64,000 nucleotides of DNA from the NCBI GenBank assembly GCA_029204225.1, contig MU832045.1:26196-90195 (forward strand). Reading direction: 5' to 3'. The translations under genes were made by a program, and so were the position numbers. Positions within the stretch are counted from its first letter, which is position 1. The number at the start of each line of letters is the position of its first letter. This stretch comes from Diphasiastrum complanatum (lineage: Eukaryota; Streptophyta; Lycopodiopsida; Lycopodiales; Lycopodiaceae). The notes beneath the pieces were generated by a model. That model was not told where the DNA came from, did not search any database, and saw only the letters and a program-made list of their open reading frames with translations. This document shows positions 44,855 through 57,219 of the stretch, piece after piece.

Positions 44855-45018
44855 GGGCACGCGGGGAGGGCATAACAAGGCTGCAGGGAGGGCGCGAGGG
44901 GAAGGCACGCCGAGAGGGTGTAGCGGGCGTGGGGAGGGGGCGCAAGGATGGCAAAGGGAGTGCATGCGAGGAGGACGCAAGTGGGGGGGGGTGCAGGTAG
45001 GCGTGCAATGGAGGGGAC

Positions 45019-45064
<46 letters not shown>
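44802..45064. repeat. CT and CA microsatellites around a GC-rich segment
   Basis: (CT)n at about 44802-44850, and (CT)n then (CA)n at about 45020-45064. Between them is a G-rich stretch full of GGGCG/GAGGG. Long frames here come from repeat composition. Confidence 0.9.
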
Positions 45065-45755
45065 TTCATATACATATACATAAATTCAATTGCAATAAAT
45101 GGCCCAGTTTGCCTCATGGTGTTGTAGATTGCCCTCTTTGGTCAAGCTACCCAAGTTGTATGTGTAAATTCACATTTAACCTTTTTAAGAAGGAAACGCG
45201 TCCGCTCCTACCTCTTCTTTGTTGAAAATTTACATGCACCTTCTGAGTGCCAGAAGGTGCATATAAGAACAAAATAATGACATAAAAAATGGATAAAGAA
45301 AAAGAAGTAAAAATTGTTGTCACGTCAGGGAAGGTTCGCCATTGTCAAAAAGGCCTTCCCACCACAATTCTCATGTGGACAACTGATCCATTATTAACAC
45401 ATAGCACATGAAATCTCAGCAAAATGTGCACGAGTTAATGACTAGTTGTCACATGGCACATGCACATTTCAACATAATTTCCATGTGCCATGTCGTAGCT
45501 TTGTTATAGGTTATCCACACACATAATATGCTAGCAAAGAAGAACATAAACATAGAAACAACAAAAGTTTACCTTTGATTATTATGCAAAAAATACATAA
45601 AAATCGTTTAATTAGTAGTAAAAAAGCCAAAAAATATATATAAATACAACATGCAAAAGTAATATAAAATTCAACTTGATAAATTATGCAAGGGAAAGGC
45701 TTGAGGGCCTTAATCCTTGGTGTGGGCGTGGGCGTGGGCATGGGTTTGAGTACTC
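45065..45755. other. No recognisable gene
   Basis: AT-rich up to about 45700, then a short run of GTGGGC repeats leads into the minisatellite. Confidence 0.4.
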
Positions 45756-46108
45756 GGGACCCTAGGTGCCCGCCAAAAATCTTGGGACCAGCGGGCCCGA
45801 GACCATCGTGCTCGCAAAAGGTTTCGGGACCATGCCCCAGGGACCAGGGTGCCTGTGGAAAATCCCTGGACCATGGGTGCCAATGACCATGGTGCCCGCA
45901 AAAAGTCTCGGGACCATGCGCGTGGGACCATGTGTACCCGCGAAAAATCCTGCATGCTCTCGGAACCTTGGGCGTAGCTAAAAATCTTGGGACCCGCGGG
46001 CTCAAGATCATGGTGCCCGCAAAAAATCTTGGGACCACATGCGCTCGAGACCCACTCGCTCGGGACTATGGTGCCCGCGAAAAATCCCGGGACCATGTGC
46101 CCGGGACC
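45756..46108. repeat. GC-rich minisatellite, about eight units of 42-45 bp
   Basis: Each unit is built on GGGACCATGGTGCCCGC, then AAAAATCTTGGGACC and a GC-rich end. The units are diverged but in register. Frames crossing it give repetitive peptides on both strands (GPKIF, PETFCGHH), which are repeat artefacts. It ends about 517 bp before the start codon of the OEP7-like gene. Confidence 0.85.
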
Positions 46109-46474
46109 TCGGCGCCCTACCCCGCTTTGCCCTGAAATTGCACGGGCCTGCCCATCGACGCGTTCCACGCATACAAGCCTGCTCATTATTTCCGTCCCCG
46201 TGCAAACAAGCGACTTCCCGGGCTGCTCTTGGCCAACTGTGTGCTGCCACGTTCAAGTTTTTTCCCCTTCAATACTGCTACAGCCACAATTCCCTACCCG
46301 AACAAGGGTTAGTTCACGTGAGCACTTTGTGTATAGGGGGAGGAGGGTTGGTGAAGGGTTGGGGCTTTACGCCTTTGAGGGCACCTACCCCATGGGGACG
46401 GGCTAAGTTCTCGTAGAAGGGGCTTGGGTCTTGTTCCTGTCGCAATTTTGCACTGGATCGCGATCGCCATCGCC

Positions 46475-46506
46475 ATCAATCGATCGATCGATCGAGAGAG
46501 AGAGAG
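46475..46506. repeat. (ATCG)n and (GA)n short repeat in the OEP7 5' region
   Basis: About five ATCG units followed by a short GA run, about 120 bp upstream of the start codon, probably in the promoter or 5' untranslated region. CT/GA-rich leaders are common in plant genes. Confidence 0.7.
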
Positions 46507-46624
46507 GCTGGCTGTGCGATCGTTTGCCTGCTGCAGTGAGTCGGGTGGGTGGGTGAGCCTCTTGTCTGGAGGAGGCAAGATCCGGTTTGTTTGGATTGCT
46601 TCTGACGGAGTGAGGGATTGAGTG

Positions 46625-46894
46625 ATGGGGGAAAAGAATAAGGAAAAGGTGGGATCTATTACTAAAACTGTTATGGTTGTGGCAGGGTTTGTAATAGGCT
46701 GGGTAGGAATTGAGCTTGCTTTTAGGCCCTTTCTTAAGTCCGGACGTTCTGCAATGGATCGTTCCTTGAACCCGGATTATGACCCAGACGATAGCGATGA
46801 CCTGGTGAAGCGGCCCTTGGACGCTTCAAAGGAAGAAGAGCAGAATGAAGGGAAGGCTGAAAATGAGGAAGAAGATCTGAAAGCGGCTTCCTAA
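46625..46894 (+). CDS. OEP7: Chloroplast outer envelope protein 7-like (OEP7), 89 aa
   Basis: A small intact frame with the layout of the plant signal-anchored outer envelope protein OEP7/OEP14: a short Lys-rich N-terminus (residues 1-14), one membrane segment (about 15-34, TVMVVAGFVIGWVGIELAF), the following RPFLKSGRSAMDRS block in which positive charges fix the orientation, then an acidic tail with DPDDSDD (about 50-60) and Glu-rich end. The family is about 60-90 residues, inserts without a cleaved transit peptide and is much used as a model for outer-envelope targeting. The true start is ATG 46625; the GTG three bases earlier is not a plant start. No intron is needed. It is the only well-supported host gene here, and the tail is longer and more acidic than I expect for the family. 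Confidence 0.7.
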   Translation: MGEKNKEKVGSITKTVMVVAGFVIGWVGIELAFRPFLKSGRSAMDRSLNPDYDPDDSDDLVKRPLDASKEEEQNEGKAENEEEDLKAAS

Positions 46895-47862
46895 GCTTCT
46901 AGTAAATCCTAAATTTGTTTAGTGTTTTTCGACAAGTAGTGCTTATTTGTTGAAACATGACGATAGTCTATTTAGACGTATTTATGACGTTCTTAACGGC
47001 GCCCTGAATTCGAACCATCGGCGGTTGACCATATCTGCCACAGCCCCGGAAGCGTCACAGTTCAGGGTAGTATATTTTTGCCGATAATTGCTGAATGAAG
47101 AAAATTCTGTATCAAATTCTTTTTCCATTCTACTGCTTGACATAACAGTTATGTGTAGATGTAAAACTTTCAAATCTACGCTTGTCTGCCATATTTTATT
47201 TCATTATTCATACTTATGCCGCCTTTTAGAAACCTCTGTGCAACTCGAAGATGACCATACTCTACTTTTCCTTTTCTTCCCTACTGATGATTGTGTTTCT
47301 GATGCGAAGAATGACAACATACCATCCAATACAAGGCAAAAAAAAATGTATCATCCATTTTAACAGCTCATTTGGATAGGTTGGTAATATTTTAGAAGGT
47401 ATGTTGGTTACGTTTTTTTTATATTAAGTTACTATCACATCTAAGAATCTAGATTCAAAGCATCAGCTTTTGAAAGCATTTCCATTTCGGATAATAATAT
47501 GCATTTGACAATGTTGCAAATTTGATTTAAGGGAGACATACAGCCCATCCTATTAGTTTTCTGGGAATTTTTTCAACAGATTTAGGACCTGGAGGTTAAG
47601 GAAAAGGCCCAAAACCTTTGAAGCTTTTGTGTAGGATATCAAGACCGTAGTCCTAAAGTAAGTAATGACTTATTAGAAAGCATGGTGGCAAGGGTGTCGA
47701 GGATTTTATCAAATACTACAAGTCTGATCACTTACACTACTACTAGCTGATCATTTGTAACCCTGGATGTATGATGCCAATCAGGTTGGTCGCCTTAGAC
47801 ATCTATGCAACAAGGCTCATAGGGATGTAGGTTAGAGTGGAATGAATTGACTTATTTTGGGA
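46895..47862. other. 3' flank of the OEP7-like gene, no further gene
   Basis: The 3' untranslated region and flank. A minus-strand GGTTCGAATTC near 47015 resembles a tRNA B box, but an A box at proper distance is lacking. No other coding region is supported. Confidence 0.4.
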
Positions 47863-48010
47863 AGGAGTGCCTATAGTACCATAGCTAAGTGGATAAACCT
47901 GTGAAGTACTCAGGTCATCTGCACCGTTCGAACCTGCAATACGTACTTAGGTCACCTGCAGAGTCTGAATCTGTGTACAATAAATACTCTTGCAGCCAAT
48001 GAAGCATAGG
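47863..48010 (+). repeat. tRNA-derived SINE candidate
   Basis: A pol III A box TAGCTAAGTGG (47882-47892) and B box GTTCGAACC (47926-47934) lie 44 bp apart, the spacing found in tRNAs and tRNA-derived SINEs. A diverged duplicate of the B-box side follows (AGGTCATCTGC at about 47912, AGGTCACCTGC at about 47949). A tRNA-like fold was not verified, and no clear tail or target duplication was found. Confidence 0.45.
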
Positions 48011-50503
48011 TGGTGGCATGTCTATGCCAGAGCAAGGAGTTTGGACTTTGAAGCTCAGTACTGCAGTAGTTTCCATGAAGCATGAAGGTCAAATCCTTGG
48101 TTGGAAGTTCTCAAGCTCTGCAGCATTGATAAGTGGCGAGAAAGACCAGGTTGATGGAAAACATTATTCATGTATATGACATGTGAGGGAGGTAAGTGAA
48201 AATACTTTGTTGCTTACCTTAAACAACCTTATCTTTTCACCTACTTGTGGCTGAAATTGGCATCAAATATTTGTAGGTAGATTCCTGTCTGCTTTTGAAC
48301 CCTTACTATCAGGGAATGAGTTTGACAGTTGATCTAAAGTGTCTAGGTAGTTAGGAGACCTTGTTACAGATGGGTGAGAGTGTCAGAACATGTAAACATG
48401 AATAGATGTCTTTGTAATTGTCTAGGTCTATCATATTGAGTGTCTGATATCAAGAATGATTTAGGACTTTAGATAGATACTATCAAACACAGGCACCAGG
48501 AGATGACATGAGATAGTTGGGGTTTATGAATCACTAGTTCAGCTTGAGGGGGCTATAACAGTTAAGCACGGTTAGGAGAAGTGTTAGCCACAAGTGGGTA
48601 GGCACACTTTTAAGACAGACAATCAACTATAGAGGAGATTGCAGAGGGTTGACTGTAAGACTATTACAACGTTACCAGTGGACATGGTATAGAATCACGA
48701 GCACAAAGGGTACAGAGTCATTTAGAACCTTTGAGAGACATTGAATCGATAGATTGGTATAGGATAGGAAAAACACTCAAGACACTGGCATGTGTTATAT
48801 TTGGACCTCAGAAACCCGTTCCGAGGTTTTTGGGGTCGGAACGTACTGTAGATTCTAGAATGTACTGCCCCAAAACATCTTAAAAAAATCAATAAAAAAT
48901 GCTTAAAAGAGCTTTCTTTTCTTTCCTTTTCTTTGTCCCATCATTTGTAAGCTCAATTGCAAAACATGATTTTTCTGAATGAGCAATGAATCCATTAGTG
49001 AATATTGTGGTCTTATCTTTGTGAGTACTCTTTTTTACTGCATTTTCATCATAAATAAATTTGCAGTTTTGGATTTGTATTGAAATGAGCATTTCTTTTT
49101 ATAATCCTGGCCACAAGCTATGGCTTCACCATACAACATGAGTGAATTCCCAAATGAGCATCGATTGTGTCTTCTTCAGAGCGATTCATGCAGCCATCGC
49201 CATTTTTGCAAAAAGCCAAAACTTACAAAGCAAACGAAGAAAATGATGGAAGATAAAGAAATGCAGATGAGGAATTTATTGTCTTCTTCGTAGCCAGTCA
49301 TGCATCCATGACAAATGATTGTACTGTATGTGAAAACTTGTGTTGTTCTTGACTCCTACTTGATCTGCAGTGAAACTCATGTTTAGAATAATAAAACCAG
49401 CTCACCTCTCACTTTTGTAGTCCAGGGGGGTATAGGCTACATCAGATCTTTTTGCCAATAGTTGCTAACCTGAGAGTGATTTTAGTGAAGGCATGCAAGA
49501 GTCACGTGGCTAATGGACAAAAAGTCTGGTAGTTTAAGTTTTGTTGTACCTAAGGATAGGACAAACCATTAGCTAGTAATATTTTTCTTTGCTTAGTGTT
49601 TATGGGTATAGAAAGTCATTTTCTACACATATTTTTGTTCTTATAGATTTAGCAAGTCCTTAAGAACTATTACTTTATGATCTTTCTTGGCTAAAAAGAG
49701 GGTGGAAAATAGTTGTTTTTCAGGGAAGTACAAAGAATGTGTTTTCTTATCTGTGCCAGCTAAATAATTGGTGGATCCTTTGGGGTTGGAAAATGTATAT
49801 ATTCATATTTATAACTATGTCCATATTTATTTTCATGAGAATGTGTATGTGATAAACTTTGAGGCACTCCTTGTGCAGTCCACTTCATGGAAAAGAGACA
49901 ATTTTATTAGGGTGAGGCAATGTCCTTATTCGTTAGAAATCATGTATTGTTTGAGTTTCTATGTGCATGATTTTTGTTTTGTTCTTAGAAAATCAAGGTC
50001 CGTCAAAAGAACAATAAATGGGTGTATAATTTTACTTTTGAATGAGATGCATTACAAATTAGCTTCCAAGTGAGCCAACACTTTGGAGACTCACAAAGTG
50101 AATACAGGATTAGATTAAGCCGCTGATTAGTGCTAATGGTGGGGATTAATTTATTGTACATTTTCTTTTTATCACATCAAAGACCTAGTGCACAATATTT
50201 GTTAATTAGCTTGTAAGATTTTTACATGGACATGAAATACCAAAATAGATACCATACTCTATTGGTTGGAAACACAAACTAAAATTCAATAATCTTTTCA
50301 GAAAGACCTTCACAATAGTGCAATGTAAATTCCTAAGCTTTTACAAAAGCATAATCAATCTTTTAGAAAATTTGCCTTACATGATTCTTTTGAATGGTAT
50401 GAATTGTACGATCAAATAGAAAATAAGTCAATCACATTCTCAAAATTGTTTATGGAAAATAAAGTGACAAGTCATAATTGATTTTTTAAAATGATGGAAT
50501 GGA
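48011..50503. other. No recognisable gene
   Basis: About 2.5 kb without a supported frame, repeat pair or RNA gene. Composition is ordinary AT-rich plant intergenic DNA. Confidence 0.4.
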
Positions 50504-52145
50504 ATGTTCAATATTGTAAGTCCCAATGCTCCTAACACTTTTTTAGCATGTTATGCGATATGCCTTCAAGAAATTTCTCCATATCCATGCAACCTAACAA
50601 TATCATTTGGTTTGTCTAGAAAGAATTATCAAGGAGTGTCGTTGGTATGCAATACTAAGTGTCAGATTTGGATAATCCATGGTATTGTCTGGGGGCACAT
50701 CATCTCCCAATACAGAATTGCCACTGACCTTGACAAGATCAAGGTGATTGTCAAAATGACCTTGCAACAATACTATTCATGGGGCATCTACTTATTTATG
50801 GGGCACACTAATTATTGTCGATGCTTCATTCTCCTCTTCACACTCTTGGCCAGAACTTTTCATAGGCTCACCGTGCTAGTACTCAAATGGACTCAAGAAG
50901 CCCTTGTTGCCTTCTAAAAGATAAAAGACACATTAGTCTCTACACCAATCTTGCTAGCCCCAAATTGGGAACTAGAATTCCATGTTCATATAGATACCTC
51001 CAAATATGCAATTCGAAGTAATTAAACACAACCAAGAAAGTGTAAGAAAACAAACCCCATACATTTCATTGTTAGCCAAACTCATAGATGCCGAAATGAA
51101 CTACAACACCACCTAGCCATGATTTTTAGCTTCAAATAAATTTAGATATTATCTCCTTACAAACACATTTGCTTTTTTTTTTTTTTTTTTGGATTATCAA
51201 TCTCTGCCATATCTAGTAAACTAGCCTTGCATGACAAGGATGATTACTGGGTGGCTCTTACTACTGCAAGAGTTTGAATTTCAAATAGTGGTGAGAACTA
51301 GAAAATAATATTACCTAGTTGATCATCTGTCACCACCAAGAAGGAAGAAGTGGGAGTTGATGATGAGCTACCCGACCCCAAATCCTTTATGTAGATGTTG
51401 TACTCAAATGGGCAAAAGATATTGTTAAATATCAGACCTAGAGAAAATCTAACCTTGACCTATCCCCCTTGGAGCAGCGTAAATTTATCTTCATAGTGGC
51501 ATACTACCGTAAGTGGAAGTCACTTTATGAATGAAATAGTCACTCACCTCTTTACCTCCTATCTAGTTGCTCATTAGAACTCCCTACTATCCACAATGCA
51601 ATGGCCAGTGGTGGAATCATCTAACAAAATTTTATGAACAATTATTACAAAGATGGGCAAGGCCACTCACACGAATTGGGAACACAAACTCCATGCAGCA
51701 TTATATTAAGTCATTGTGGGGCAAATCCCCTTCCAGCTAATGTATTGTCAGGAAGCAATCATGCTAGTCAAGTTTGTTATATCCAATCTCAAATTAGTTG
51801 TGGATCATAGGCTAGATGAAGATCAATTAGTGCACAAACGATTTAATAATGTCATGGAGCTCCATGAATCAAAATTCTTGTCTATACAGTTTATGTTGGT
51901 CAAGAAGAATAGGAGAAAGACATGGCATGATTGCCACTTGCAGAAGAAATATTTGGCAAAAGGAGATCTATGCTTGTTATATAACGTTGAGGCTTATAAA
52001 GGCAAGCTAAAGATTTAGCAAGGGCCTTATTGAGTAGTCGAGGTACGACTTAATGGAACAGTCAAATTAGAATACCTAGATGGATCTCCATATGCAACCT
52101 TGGTCAATGGAAGTCGTTTACAAAGATATTACACACTCTACCATA
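50504..52145 (+). pseudogene. Ty3/gypsy pol relic (Tat/Athila-like), heavily decayed
   Basis: Pol pieces appear in order on the plus strand: the end of reverse transcriptase (GHIISQ..IATDLDKIKVIV, then MGHTNYCRCFI, 50690-50835); RNase H start (a TPILLAPNWELEFHVHIDTS-type segment, about 50940-51010); RNase H middle (NKFRYYLL, about 51125); a pre-integrase motif (VDDELPDP, about 51358); integrase C-terminal half (QCNGQ near 51597, GQIPFQLMYCQEAIM near 51718); and the region VNGSRLQRYY at about 52105. Many stops and shifts occur, including loss of the catalytic Asp context. No LTRs were found. The VDDELPD and VNGxRLKxYY signatures suggest the non-chromodomain gypsy branch. Confidence 0.7.
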
Positions 52146-52434
52146 AACTTATATCAGAGTTTCTGATATTATCAGATACTTACTAATTTGCCATATTATG
52201 AATATTGTGTATATGGTAATTTTGTACATAGACCATAGTCCATACCATTTCTATGATCCTTTCAGTAAACCTATAGATCTATATATCCCCCTTTGTATAA
52301 TGAATTGAGTAGATTTTCTAAGGCACTGGCATTTGGCAAATCTTCATGAGAGTTGATGTAATTCTTGAAAAGTTATACAAGTGTAAGTAAAATTAACAAT
52401 TTTTCTTCAGGTGAATATTGTCGTTGTCTACTTT

Positions 52435-55400
52435 CCCATAGCAGATGCACTGGTCCATCGTAGCTCAAATATATCGTATGACTCTTATGAGAGCCTTCCA
52501 ATGAGTGATGTTAGGATTAGCTATGAATTGGCTCAGTGAGCTGACTACAAAAACGACGTCAGGTCTTGTACAGACCATTGCAGACATGAGAGAGTTGAGT
52601 ATTGATTGATACTCTCACATTTGCTCCTTTTCCTGCCTTGTCTGAGGACATTGGTCCTTTGACAGTTGTAGACCTGGATCCCTTGGTGAGTGATCTTCTT
52701 TACAATTAATCAGATTATATCCGATAAGAGTATTATGAAGATACCTCTGTTGAGTAATGTAGATCAACTGTCTCTCTCTGTCTCGATGAATTTGAATTCC
52801 AAGACAATAGTGAGCCTCACCCAGATCGGTCATGTCGAATTTGGAAGACATCTATTTAGCATCCTTAACCTGATTGAGATTGTTGCTGAAAAACAATGTA
52901 TCGTCGACATACAAGGTAATGATAATGAAGAAATGATGCACTGACTTGAAATAAACGTTGGAATTGGTAGTGCTTGGTTTGAAGCCATGTTGGATGAGAA
53001 ATGTGTTGATCTTCTGAAACCAAGCTCTTGTTGATTGTTTCAAGCCATAAAGTGCCTTGTGGAATTTACAGACATGATTATTCATACCTTCAAGAACGTA
53101 TCCCTTGGGTTGTATCATGTAAATATCTTCTTCTATAACTCCATTCAGATCAGCTATCTGTACATCAAGTTGATGTACTTCGAGGTCGGCCACAACAACA
53201 AAAGATAAGAGGACTTGGATCGACTATTGGACTGAAGGTCTCATTGTAGTCGATGTCTGGGATCTGAGAAAATCCTCTGGCTACTAGTCGAGCCTTTCTT
53301 TAGTCAATACTCCTGTCAACTTTGTATTTGATCTTGAAGACCTGTTTGCAATCGATAAGATTGCTGCTGGTAGGTAGTTCGCATGGTTGGTTCTTGATCA
53401 GAGGGAAATACTCTCTATCTATAGCTTCTCTCTAGAGATCAGAGTCTGATTGGCTAAGTGCCTCTTCGAATCGGTTCCTACATTAAAAGACAGACATACT
53501 CATGAATAGCTCGTGGGTTGTGTGCGCACTCGGTTTGATCTTCTTGGAGGTCGCGTTGGCTGATGATCCATTCCTTGATCGGGTTGTTGTTGAATAATAA
53601 TAATATCTTCCTCTAACTTGTTGTCGAGTAGTTGCTCGACTATCGGCATGATGGAGCATGAGGCTTGAATTTTCGTGTCGATGGTACGTGTTGAATGTTT
53701 GCATGGAACTTTACCTTTGTCTTTGAAGTCGATGAACTGATCCTCGATAAAGATTGTATCCCTACTGAATAAAATCTACTAGGTATCGAGGTCGTACAAT
53801 TTATAGGTATTGTCGGATGAAGTGTAGCCGATCAGAATGGTCTTTAGACTTTGGAAGCCCAATTTCTTCCTTGTTTCCTTCCGGATTTGCACGTGGGCGA
53901 TGCAACCAAATACTCGTAGGTTCTTCAATGAAGGTTTAGATCCTATCCAAACCGAATGGGATATTTTGTATGAGAGGGTCTTAGTCGAATATATTTTTTA
54001 GATGTAAGTTGTAGTAAAAACAACTTCAGCCCAGAAGCTCTTTGGCAATGATGTGTGTGCCAACATGCATTTGGCTGACTCGACCATGGTACGATTCTTC
54101 CTCTTGGCTAAGCCGTTTGACTAAGGCGAATAGGGAGTGATAAACTGATGTTCAATGTCTTGGCTCTAGCAGTAGTCCTTGAATTTAATAGAGATGTATT
54201 CTCCACCATTGTCAGACCTCAGGGCTTTGATCTTTTTACTAGTTTATTTCTTTGCACGCTCCTTGAAGATTCTGAAGCAATTAAACGCTTATGATATCTT
54301 CTTGATGAAGTACACCATCGTCCTTCTAGAAACTCCATAATAAAAATAATGAAGTACTTTGCATCATTTAATGAAGGATTCTACATTGGGCCACAAATGT
54401 CTGTATGTACAATATCTAACAATCCTCTAGAAAAATGCTGATGGCTTGATCTAAAAGGTTTCCTAGCTTGTTTACTAACTAAGCAGTCTTGACAGATAGG
54501 TAATTCAATTTTTCGATTTTTCTATCTAGATAGTTGAGATAAAAAACAATGGATTGCTTGGACATGTGCTGTACAGAAGAATGATTTAAATGACCAAGTC
54601 TATAATGCCAAAGCAGACTTTTATTGATATGTATAGAAGTATTTAGAGACTGATTGGAGGCAGAAAAGCAATGACTAAGTTCATACAAGTATCCATGCCT
54701 CTTTCCGAGTGCTAGGATCTTGTCTGTCCTATCGACTACTTTGCATTGGTCCTTTTCGAATTCTACTTTGTGTCTTAAATTTGTAATTTTGCTTACCGAG
54801 AGCAAATTTGTAGAAAGATTTGGTACATGAAGAACACTTGAAAGTAGTTTGGATTGATCATTTTCAAAGCTTAATCTTATTGTACTTTCACCTTTGATAG
54901 CTTGTGTGCTATTGTCACCCAGGTGAATGACCTTTTGGTATTGTAAGGCGTATAGGATTCAAAACAGCCGATATGGCTGGTCATATGTTTGAGTGGCTCC
55001 AGAATCAAGAAATCAGGAGCTGTCGTTTGATGCTTCATGATGGCTAGTCATGAATGCATCATGATGCGCTTCTTGATTCGACTGAGATGCTTCTGTAGCT
55101 GCATTTGCCATTTGATTCAATTGTCCTTTTTTGTGATTCTTGGCTTGTAGGATACGACAATCCTAAATCTCATGGTTGGTTTGTTTGCAGTATCTGCAGA
55201 ACAGTTTCTTTTTTTTGTTGGCGGCTTTGATGCTCCTGACGACTTTGTGTTAGCTTCTGATTCAGCTTCTGTGGCTTTGAGCCTCTCTTCTTCTACTTGT
55301 TCGAATTATTGTTGGTGTACAAACGTGAGAGTCGACAATAGAGGAACTAGAAGGTTCGTTCCTTCTTGTCTCTTTCTGTAGCAACATCGTAATGACTTGC

Positions 55401-55900
55401 GATAGAGTCAATTTTGGGTGTGTGGTGATCATCATCACCTAGTTATCATATGATATTGGCAAGCTTGAAAATAGTGTCATTACTTCGTCTTGATCGTTTA
55501 TGACAGATCCAACAGCAACCATTTGCTGTAGTGGGTTTTTGAACTGGTTAATGTGATTCTGCAATGAGGGAGAAGAATTTTCTCCTGAGATGTAACTTGA
55601 AAGCTATATCGTGCACTTCGTTCAGGGTGTTCAAGCTGTCTCAGACTTCCTTGGAGGTCTGAGCTTTAGACACATGGATGATTTGTGTGTCTGTGAGGAT
55701 GATTAGCGCGAAAGTCTTTCCATCATTCAGCTTCTATCGAGAGATTGTAGCGTCATCTACTTTGGGTCTTGCCTTTGCACCTATGACAACATCATATAAC
55801 TCCTTAGCCATTAGCACAATTTTCATCTTAAATTTCCACAGATGGTAATTGGCTCCATCAAGTTTGTCCACAATGAGACTGACCTTTCCTTATATCTATG
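52435..55900 (-). pseudogene. Copia gag-pol of element F, decayed and 3'-truncated
   Basis: Minus strand from high to low coordinates: gag UBN2-type (about 55440-55880); a broken zinc knuckle CRYCKQTNHEI (about 55190); protease DSGAT (about 55000); GAG-pre-integrase and zinc region LLWHYRLGHLNHSS (54479-54805); the integrase core in pieces (about 53980-54470); the linker; reverse transcriptase with [11 protein letters not shown] (about 53155), LYGLKQSTRAWFQK and YVDDTLFF (about 52890); then LGIQIHRDR and RPDVVFVVSSLSQFIANPN in another frame down to about 52440. RNase H and 3' LTR are missing. Frames are broken at many points. Confidence 0.8.
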
Positions 55901-56040
55901 TGGAAGTTAGTCTAAGTGATAGTGATAACTATTAATGACTTAAGAATGAAAATCTAATGCAACTTACAAAACAAGAAAACAATTGTTCTATCAGACGATA
56001 GAACCAGGTTCTGTGGGAAGCTTATCCAGCTATAATGATA

Positions 56041-56052
56041 GCTCTGATACCA
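56041..56052 (-). promoter_or_regulatory. Primer-binding site of element F
   Basis: Minus-strand TGGTATCAGAGC directly after the LTR end at 56053. Confidence 0.85.
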
Positions 56053-56713
56053 TGTTGGAGAATGATAGAATAATGAATTGGGATCCGCGGATCGGACGGA
56101 CCGGTCGAACAATCGGATTTGAACTATTCTACTATTGCGCGAAGGCAATGGTCGACTAATTCCCTCTGGTGCGTGCACTACTACTATAGTAGGCAAACAC
56201 AAAACAAAGTTTGATTGTGGAAGTAGAAGAGCAGACAGTCAGACAAAACAATTAGAGAGTCACATAGAAAGCGTAGAGCGTGCAACACTGATAAAAAATC
56301 TGAATGCAAAACCAGATAGTAATTTATTCAGATTGAACGTATATAAATACAAGTGAGATGATGCTGGTGAGCACAAATCAATAGCAGACGAAACCGCGCG
56401 CTCACAAAGCTAACTACGATTTGTAATAGCTATGAGCTTATACTGACAATCAGTCTCCAAGAACAAAATCAATGCTTGATAGCATCTACTAAGTTTGTCT
56501 CTGATAAGTTGGCGTCTTGGCGACTATGGGCATTCGAGCGTATGTAGAATCAGCTTACATTGGCATTAACATGTATTTTGATCCATACATTAATTGATTA
56601 CAATGATTAACTATATACAATTTACATTTGTGCAGATGTATGTACAAGAAGGTGGCATGAAGCCGTTAGTGCCGTCTGGAATAGATCGTGGTTGGTGCTG
56701 TCATTCTCCAAGT
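56053..56713 (-). repeat. 5' LTR of element F (right edge approximate)
   Basis: The left edge TGTTGGAGAATGA is followed about 650 bp later by its complement TCATTCTCCAA (to about 56709), an 11-bp terminal inverted repeat. The last bases at the right edge have changed, and the true edge could lie further right (LTR-like CAACA also at about 56912). No partner LTR remains. Confidence 0.6.
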
Positions 56714-57219
56714 AGTTGCACAGTACATGAAGTGTGTGTGAGAAGGCTTTGACTATTTAGAGTCGAGCATGTCGCTACTGATAGTAGTCAATGGAATCAA
56801 GATGGCCTTCAACGATAGTCGATTGAATCGATAAGTCAAACTCCTCAATAAGCTAGACAAGTTGGGTTTCCTCGATAAGTTGGAGTAGTCCGACAAGTCA
56901 TGTGACTTCAACAAGTCGGACTACCACTCTCTTGTCTGCCTTCTTTAATAGAGTACTTTTCCAGATTGTGCGCCAATGCATGTAAAATTGCAGCAATATG
57001 AATGGAACTAGATTAACAACAGATTTAGGAGTAGAAGAAATAAATCCAACATGATTGGAATGCCAAAAACATCGACAATACCGGGGTTCATTTAGATGAG
57101 CACAAAAATGCCAAAAAAAAGAAAAAACAAACCAAATCAGCCAACACAGGACCTGCTAGTGGCTCATCAGATGTATATTAATGCAGGTATTCGACTTCTC
57201 AATATGATATTGTAATGAC
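56714..57219. other. Unassigned stretch between relics F and a gypsy fragment
   Basis: Short repeated phrases such as CGATAAGT and ACAAGTCGGACTA are present (56820-56930), possibly more of the LTR of F. No gene was seen. Confidence 0.3.

Noticed and set aside
45511-46406. Overlapping frames of 139-175 codons on both strands
   Set aside because: They cross the 42-45 bp minisatellite and give repetitive peptides in all frames. The GC-rich DNA simply lacks stops.
46622-46624. GTG as start of the OEP7-like gene
   Set aside because: Plant nuclear genes start at ATG, and ATG 46625 follows in the same frame.
47000-47066. tRNA-like sequence on the minus strand (GGTTCGAATTC)
   Set aside because: The only A-box-like motif is about 12 bp from the B box, too close for a tRNA fold.
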